From Sphingopyxis sp. L1A2A (GTDB lineage Bacteria > Pseudomonadota > Alphaproteobacteria > Sphingomonadales > Sphingomonadaceae), in NCBI RefSeq assembly GCF_005502465.1, contig NZ_SCOT01000015.1:1-64000 (forward strand): a DNA stretch of 64,000 bases, read 5' to 3'. The notes beneath the pieces were generated by a model. That model was not told the DNA's origin, made no database searches, and worked only from the letters and a program-made list of their open reading frames with translations. Positions 61,819 through 64,000 of this stretch are shown piece after piece. Position 1 is the first letter of the stretch, and every line of letters starts with the position of its first letter. The position numbers and the translations under genes are program-made.

Positions 61819-61849
61819 AAAAGGCCCCGAGCGGAGCTCGGAGCCTTTT
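61819..61849. terminator. Bidirectional intrinsic terminator
   Basis: aaaaggccccgag...ctcggagcctttt: a GC-rich stem flanked by A on one side and T on the other, so it can terminate both the nitrilase-family gene (plus) and the small exported-protein gene (minus). Confidence 0.8.
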
Positions 61850-61873
61850 GGTATCAATATCGATCAGCCGTAA

Positions 61874-62101
61874 TTACGGGCTGGTCGGCGAGTCGTCGTT
61901 GTTGTCCGACGCGATGATGATGCCACCGATGATCGCAGCGAGCGCGACGATAGCGATGATCCAGCTCGTGCTGCCTTCGAGTTCGCTCTGGCCATCAACG
62001 GCCGAAGCTGCACGTGCTGCGGGAGCGGCCGACGCGGCAACCGGGGCTGCAATCATCGAGGTCGCTGCGAGGGAGATCGCAGCCTTCTTAAGCAGGTTCA
62101 T
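61874..62101 (-). CDS. Small exported membrane protein
   Basis: A 75-residue protein of unknown family: a signal-like start (LLKKAAISLAATSMIAAPVAASA), an Ala-rich linker, one strong transmembrane helix (about 47-65, IIAIVALAAIIGGIIIA) and a tail SDNNDDSPTSP. GGAG lies 6 nt before ATG 62101 (an earlier ATG is three bases upstream). The 5' region contains a perfect accggggg...cccccggt hairpin (62140-62157). It looks like a small abundant envelope protein; no PEP-CTERM sorting motif is present. Confidence 0.75.
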   Translation of the reverse strand: MNLLKKAAISLAATSMIAAPVAASAAPAARAASAVDGQSELEGSTSWIIAIVALAAIIGGIIIASDNNDDSPTSP

Positions 62102-62139
62102 CATATTCTCCGTCCACTGGATTAGTTTTGTCGAATCAC

Positions 62140-62157
62140 ACCGGGGGGACCCCCGGT
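62140..62157 (-). promoter_or_regulatory. GC palindrome in the leader of the small exported protein gene
   Basis: Perfect inverted repeat accgggggg/acccccggt region (18 bp) about 40 bp upstream of the start codon at 62101. It may be a leader hairpin or protein-binding site. Confidence 0.4.
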
Positions 62158-62273
62158 CTGCTTCTGCAGCGCCGTCTTAGGCACAGCGTTCAGCAAATGC
62201 AACGACGATTTGCCCTAGCTCGCCAATTCTTACCAAATTGCTAAATAGAGAGAAAGTTGTTGCATCGAAGCCA

Positions 62274-63071
62274 CTATCCGCGGCGAACATGGTCAAAGGA
62301 TTCGCTGGTCACGGGATAGCCCAAATGCCCCGGAATGCACAAAAACGCCTGCCCGTCGCGATCTTCGATCCACGGTGTGATCAATTCGACCGGAAACTGG
62401 TCCGAATGCACCGAAAACCCCGTAAAATCCGTAACCTGCGCCAGGCGTTCGAGGTTGCGGCGGGTCGGAAAAATGACCGACACCTCGCCGCGGTCGGCCA
62501 TGGCCAGCGTTTCGGCCGCGCTGGCCCAGAAAATATGGCTGTGCTCGGCCTCTTCGACCGTCAGTTCATGACTGTGCGGCGGCGCGGCGACGGCATAAAA
62601 TCGTGTGTCGAAGGTCCGCGCTTCTTTGAAATTGGGGCACCAGCGCGCGAAAGGCACCAGTGATTCCAGCGCGATTCGATCCCCCCGCGCCGCGAGGATG
62701 TCGGAAAGCAGCGTGCCGGCCAGCAACGCCTGGCGCACCGCGGCGACATCACCCTCGGCCAATGCCGGCCAGCCGACCGCCAGCCCGGTTTCTTCCAGCG
62801 TCTCGCGGAGCGCCGCGACCCGCGCCGCACCGTCGGCCTCGGCAAGGTCGGGCGCGTGCTGGCGGGCGACCAGATAATCGTCCGGATCGACCCGGCCGCC
62901 GGGAAAGACGACGGCGCCGGCAGCAAAGGCCATCGTCGTCGATCGCTTGACCATGAGGATGTCATCGGCCCCGCCGCCGTCCGACGGGCGCATGATGACC
63001 AGCGTGGCGGCGGGAATGGCGCCTTCGGGCAAAATTTCGGGCTGGGCGGATGGCGGCGCAATATTGCTCAT
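62274..63071 (-). CDS. NUDIX hydrolase
   Basis: A 265-residue NUDIX protein hydrolysing nucleoside diphosphate-linked compounds, possibly CoA derivatives. The Nudix helix region is GGRVDPDDYLVARQHA... RVAALRETLEETGL; an insertion of about 20 residues splits the box after the glycines, as in NUDT7/NUDT19-like enzymes. The catalytic Glu pair is in RETLEETG. ATG 63071 (MSNIAPPSA) is preferred because the frame to 63149 overlaps the divergent gene region. The C-terminus ends FDHVRRG. Confidence 0.85.
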   Translation of the reverse strand: MSNIAPPSAQPEILPEGAIPAATLVIMRPSDGGGADDILMVKRSTTMAFAAGAVVFPGGRVDPDDYLVARQHAPDLAEADGAARVAALRETLEETGLAVGWPALAEGDVAAVRQALLAGTLLSDILAARGDRIALESLVPFARWCPNFKEARTFDTRFYAVAAPPHSHELTVEEAEHSHIFWASAAETLAMADRGEVSVIFPTRRNLERLAQVTDFTGFSVHSDQFPVELITPWIEDRDGQAFLCIPGHLGYPVTSESFDHVRRG

Positions 63072-63165
63072 GGCCGATGCGATAACCCTGCGCCGCGCGC
63101 TTGTCATCCTTGTCATCTCGGCATTGCGGGCCCGCGAGTGCGGGTGCAAGATGGGGGCCGGCCAT

Positions 63166-63816
63166 ATGGGGAGCAGGATATTGGGAATCGTCGAGATTTT
63201 GGGCGTCGCCGGCAGTCTCAGCCTCCTCGCCGGGTGGCGGCTCTACCTCACCATATTGGCCACCGGCACCGCGATGCATTTCGGCTGGCTGCCGCTGCCC
63301 GAACATCTGGCAGCATTGCAGGTGCTGGCCAATCCGTGGGTGCTGGGGGTCGCGGCGGTCGGCACCCTGGCCGAATTCCTGGCCGACAAAATCGCCTGGG
63401 TCGATTCGATCTGGGACATGATTCACAGCGTCATCCGCCCGCTCGGCGGCGCGCTGCTCGCCCTCGCGCTCGTCGATGCGTCGGATCCGACCTGGCAGGT
63501 GATCGCCTTTCTGCTCGGCGGCGGCGGCGCCTTGCTCAGCCACGGCGCCAAGGCGACGACGCGCGCCGTCGTCAATGCCAGCCCCGAACCGTTCAGCAAT
63601 GCGGTGGTATCGACCGGCGAAGATGTCGCGACCGGCGGCCTGCTGGCGCTGGCGATCGCCTATCCGCCGGTCGCGATCGTCATCGCCATCGTGATGGCGG
63701 TCGCCGCGGTCGTGGTGATCATCGCGCTGCGCCGCCTGCTCCGCAACATCAAGGCGACACTGAAGCGCGCGCTGGGCGACGAGCCGCCCCCAGCCGACGC
63801 GCTTCCGCCCGCCTAG
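63166..63816 (+). CDS. DUF4126 family membrane protein
   Basis: A 216-residue protein with five or so membrane helices, starting ILGIVEILGVAGSLSLLAGWR and containing LYLTILATGTAMHFGWLPLP, the conserved DUF4126 start, then WVLGVAAVGTLAEFLADKIAWVDS (first 20 in part). A basic C-terminal tail follows the last helix. GGGGG is 7-10 nt before ATG 63166; the frame opens at 62947. The function is unknown. Confidence 0.82.
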   Translation: MGSRILGIVEILGVAGSLSLLAGWRLYLTILATGTAMHFGWLPLPEHLAALQVLANPWVLGVAAVGTLAEFLADKIAWVDSIWDMIHSVIRPLGGALLALALVDASDPTWQVIAFLLGGGGALLSHGAKATTRAVVNASPEPFSNAVVSTGEDVATGGLLALAIAYPPVAIVIAIVMAVAAVVVIIALRRLLRNIKATLKRALGDEPPPADALPPA

Positions 63817-63818
63817 CG

Positions 63819-64000
63819 TCAGGCCGGGAGCAGCGCTTTCAGCGGCATTTCGGTGTCGGCGAGCTGCTCGGCGCTGGCCATCAGCCCGGCGGTGACGATC
63901 ATCCGGCCTTGGACATAATCCTTGGTGGCGTTGACGCAGTCGATCGCGATCACCTTCCCCGCCTTGAGATATACGACCGAGAAGCTGCGTGTCGCCGGAT
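63819..64000 (-). CDS. Ferredoxin reductase, C-terminal fragment (partial)
   Basis: Only the last 60 codons are in the window. The sequence [26 protein letters not shown] (first part; near its C-terminus) is typical of the reductase C-terminal domain of rubredoxin/ferredoxin-type NAD(P)/FAD oxidoreductases (ThcD/ArhA-like), which pass electrons to ferredoxin in aromatic-hydroxylase or P450 systems. It ends ...MPLKALLPA. The rest lies outside the window. Confidence 0.82.
   Translation of the reverse strand, partial: PATRSFSVVYLKAGKVIAIDCVNATKDYVQGRMIVTAGLMASAEQLADTEMPLKALLPA

Noticed and set aside
61874-62101. PEP-CTERM substrate for exosortase
   Set aside because: No VPEP motif and no basic tail after the helix; the tail is acidic.

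Overview
The window is a GC-rich alphaproteobacterial chromosome segment, best matched to Sphingomonadales (Sphingopyxis-like; the genus is an inference from gene content and style). Signs of this are an exosortase A/PEP-CTERM exopolysaccharide locus with its accessory genes, cysteine-free L31, a BamA-Skp-FabZ block with no lpxD or lpxA, and many dispersed intergenic palindromes. Positions 1-77 are not genome: they are a noisy Illumina Nextera adapter with an i5 index, so the assembly contig ends here inside the exosortase gene.

Region 1 (78-15688) is the exosortase A locus. On the minus strand, reading right to left, are a Wza-like export lipoprotein, a chain-length determinant, a tyrosine autokinase, an outer-membrane barrel protein, an ExeA-like ATPase, a polysaccharide deacetylase, a FemAB-like protein, a glycosyltransferase and the start of exosortase A, mostly with 1-4 nt overlaps. 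To the right lies a two-strand accessory set: an AMP-forming acyl-CoA ligase and PLP decarboxylase (minus), diverging over only 35 bp from an acetyltransferase/FemAB-fold protein, an acyl carrier protein and two hydrolases (plus). This set looks like a carrier-protein-based biosynthetic or decoration pathway of unknown product.

Region 2 (15685-36460) is mixed metabolism: thioredoxin reductase, methyltransferase, an exported caspase-like protein, tRNA hydroxylase TrhO, a GMC oxidoreductase, an acyltransferase, malate synthase G, an arginine succinyltransferase operon (M20 hydrolase-astA-astB), two alpha/beta hydrolases, an MHS transporter and a DEAD-box helicase with a hairpin-rich leader. A consensus sigma-54 promoter lies just before a small membrane protein at 30890.

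Region 3 (36462-39450) is a sulfide/persulfide-response cluster: a BigR/SqrR-type ArsR repressor divergent from a persulfide-dioxygenase-like hydrolase, with rhodanese, DoxX-like and TauE-like genes behind the repressor. Glycerol kinase follows.

Region 4 (41007-54638) is the conserved core: rpmE, fabZ, skp, bamA, rseP, dxr, cdsA, uppS, frr, pyrH, tsf, rpsB on the minus strand, then (across a small plus-strand membrane protein with a LexA-like box upstream) pssA and psd. It covers protein synthesis, isoprenoid and phospholipid synthesis and outer-membrane assembly.

Region 5 (54776-64000) holds icd, a KefB-type antiporter, a long M16 peptidase, a nitrilase-family amidase, a small exported protein, a NUDIX hydrolase, a DUF4126 membrane protein and the 3' end of a ferredoxin reductase. 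No tRNA, rRNA, CRISPR, prophage or IS element was recognised.
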